Source: CAVSWN01 sp046728115
Lineage (GTDB): Bacteria; Acidobacteriota; Vicinamibacteria; Vicinamibacterales; CAVVIG01
Assembly: GCA_046728115.1 (NCBI GenBank)
Contig: JBKPDW010000532.1
Coordinates: 1 to 6,862 of the forward strand
Direction of reading: 5' to 3'
DNA length: 6,862 bases
Part shown: in pieces, positions 5,407 to 6,862 of the stretch
Layout: each line of letters opens with the position of its first letter
Numbering within the stretch: position 1 is the first letter of the stretch
The notes under the pieces: generated by a model
What the model was told of the DNA's origin: nothing
The model's database searches: none
The model's input: only the letters and a program-made list of their open reading frames with translations
Made by a program: the position numbers and the translations under genes

Positions 5407-6862
5407 CGACAAACTTCCGGACACGCCATCCCGTCCTGTATCTGACCCTTCTCGCTCTGGTTGTCGTCGGCGGGGCCGTCACCTACATCAAGTTCTTCCG
5501 CGAAGAGCCAGCGCCCTTTTTCGAGTCCGACGAAGATCACTTCTTGTTCGGATCCGTTGGGACCGAAGGGGAACAGGGGATTCCATTCTGGATTTGGCTC
5601 GTGCTGCCGCGGATCTTTCCGGAACACCTGCCGGGTCCGGGCGGCTACGCGTCGATCGGGATGCTCTCGAAGGACGGGCACGAAATGCCGATCGGTCTCT
5701 CGAAAGTGACGATCGGGTTTCCGCGTGTGGCCATCAACTGCGCCATGTGCCACACGTCGAGCTACCGCGTGCGCGCCGACGATCCGCCGACCATCGTCGC
5801 AGCGGGTCCGTCCAACCAGACGGCTCCGCAGCAGTACCTCCATTTCCTGTTCGCGTGCGCGTCGGATCCCAGGTTCACCGCGGACACGATTCTTGCCGAG
5901 ATCGCAAAGAACCATCGCTTGTCACTGCTCGATCGCCTGCTGTACCGGTTCGCGATCGTTCCGGCGACGCGCAAGGCGCTGCTCCGTCTGCGAGACCAGG
6001 ATGCCTGGATGCTCCAGCGGCCGGCCTGGGGCCGCGGCCGCATCGATCCGTTCAACCCGGTGAAGTACACCGTGCTTGCACAGCCGAGCGATTCCACGAT
6101 TGGCAATTCCGATATGGTCCCGCTCTGGAATCTGCAGCAGCATCGCGGGTTCTCGTACCACTGGGACGGGCTGAACACCACGCTGCAGGAGGTTGTGCTG
6201 TCGTCGGCAATCGGCGACGGCGCGACGATCAAGTGGGTCGACCGCGACTTCGCGAAATGGAACGAGACACGTAAGGAACAGATGTCGAGCCTGCGCCGGA
6301 TTCAGAACTACATCAGCACGTTGCAGCCGCCGAAGTATCCGTTCCCCATCGATCGCGAGCTTGCCGCGACCGGCGAGCCAATCTACCGCGATCAGTGTGC
6401 CGCCTGCCACGCGCTCGGCGGACGGCGCACTGGGAGCGTGATTCCGCTGGCGGAGGTAGGCACGGATCGGCATCGCCTCGACATGTGGACGCCGGCGTCG
6501 GCGTCGGCCTACAACGCCTACGGCGAAGGGCATCCATGGAAGTTTTCGGCCTTCAGGACGACAGGCGGGTACGTGTCGGTTCCCCTCGAGGGACTCTGGC
6601 TGCGTGCGCCCTATCTGCACAACGGCTCCGTGCCATCACTGACCGATCTGCTGCAGAAAACCGCCGCGCGCCCGACTCGCTTCTGGCGTGGCTACGACGT
6701 CTACGACCCGACGACGGCCGGCTTCGTGTCGACGGGCGCAGACGCGGAGCGGATCGGCACGGTGTTCGACGTGACCCAGCCGGGCAATGGCAACGAGGGA
6801 CACCTGTACGGCACCGATCTGTCGGCCGACGACAAGCGCGCGCTCATTGAATACCTGAAGAC
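5403..6862 (+). CDS. Second membrane-anchored di-heme c-type cytochrome, paralog of the first (last codons cut off)
   Basis: An open frame runs from ATG 5403, overlapping the preceding stop as ATGA, to the window edge: 486 whole codons plus two bases of a Thr codon. It ends at EYLKT, where its paralog ends EYLKTF and stops, so very little is missing. A hydrophobic anchor lies at about 10-29. Heme motifs are CAMCH at 113-117 and CAACH at 332-336. Shared blocks with the upstream cytochrome include FGSVGTE (49-55), GGYASIGM (80-87), GRGRIDPFNPVK (210-221), HWDG (253-256), GTDRHRLD (353-360), RAPYLHNGSVP (401-411) and GNGNEGHLYG (461-470). Likely distal ligands H253, H357 and H406 are conserved. 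It differs in keeping a Trp-rich segment near 63-69 (WIWLVLP) that the paralog lacks, and in carrying Phe 250 where the paralog has Met 266. The pair probably arose by duplication and divergence, perhaps forming a heterodimer or acting in series. Confidence 0.88.
   Translation, partial: MTTNFRTRHPVLYLTLLALVVVGGAVTYIKFFREEPAPFFESDEDHFLFGSVGTEGEQGIPFWIWLVLPRIFPEHLPGPGGYASIGMLSKDGHEMPIGLSKVTIGFPRVAINCAMCHTSSYRVRADDPPTIVAAGPSNQTAPQQYLHFLFACASDPRFTADTILAEIAKNHRLSLLDRLLYRFAIVPATRKALLRLRDQDAWMLQRPAWGRGRIDPFNPVKYTVLAQPSDSTIGNSDMVPLWNLQQHRGFSYHWDGLNTTLQEVVLSSAIGDGATIKWVDRDFAKWNETRKEQMSSLRRIQNYISTLQPPKYPFPIDRELAATGEPIYRDQCAACHALGGRRTGSVIPLAEVGTDRHRLDMWTPASASAYNAYGEGHPWKFSAFRTTGGYVSVPLEGLWLRAPYLHNGSVPSLTDLLQKTAARPTRFWRGYDVYDPTTAGFVSTGADAERIGTVFDVTQPGNGNEGHLYGTDLSADDKRALIEYLK

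Noticed and set aside
5594..6274. 226-codon plus-strand frame and the opposing minus-strand frames at 5286-6620
   Set aside because: All are shadows of the second di-heme cytochrome, whose frame stays open to the window end and aligns with its paralog over its full length.

Overview
This is a GC-rich window (codon third positions mostly G or C) from a bacterium. Nothing in it fixes the taxon. A secreted ankyrin protein, RoxA/CcpA-like di-heme cytochromes and this codon use would fit a soil Acidobacteriota (for example Vicinamibacteria) or a myxobacterium; this is a low-confidence inference. No rRNA, tRNA, CRISPR array, transposase or phage gene was seen.

Layout: two transcription units diverge from a 364-base non-coding region (1764-2127). 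The left, minus-strand unit has a secreted ankyrin-repeat protein (1763 down to 408), whose stop codon overlaps by four bases (ATGA) the start of a second gene. That second gene encodes a three-helix membrane protein and runs off the window at base 1. The right, plus-strand unit holds four closely packed genes: an Old-Yellow-Enzyme-type flavin oxidoreductase with a C-terminal Fe-S cysteine cluster (2128-3456), a membrane-anchored di-heme c-type cytochrome (3466-4968), a small four-helix membrane protein (4981-5406), and a second, paralogous di-heme cytochrome (5403 to the window end, lacking only its last codons). Gaps of 9 and 12 bases and one 4-base overlap argue for a single operon.

The divergent region contains two structures that no gene explains. 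One is a GC-rich inverted repeat built around a perfect 12-base palindrome (about 1856-1889). The other is a long imperfect hairpin with repetitive arms (about 1993-2083), just upstream of the oxidoreductase ribosome-binding site.

How the genes may work together (inference): the two di-heme cytochromes have N-terminal anchors and probably face the periplasm, as c-type cytochromes do. They share all likely heme-binding histidines but no methionine, which suggests RoxA/MauG-like redox or oxygenase chemistry rather than simple electron carriage. The flavoprotein has no signal peptide and is probably cytosolic. The small membrane protein between the cytochromes may assist or anchor them. The substrate of the system cannot be read from the sequence.
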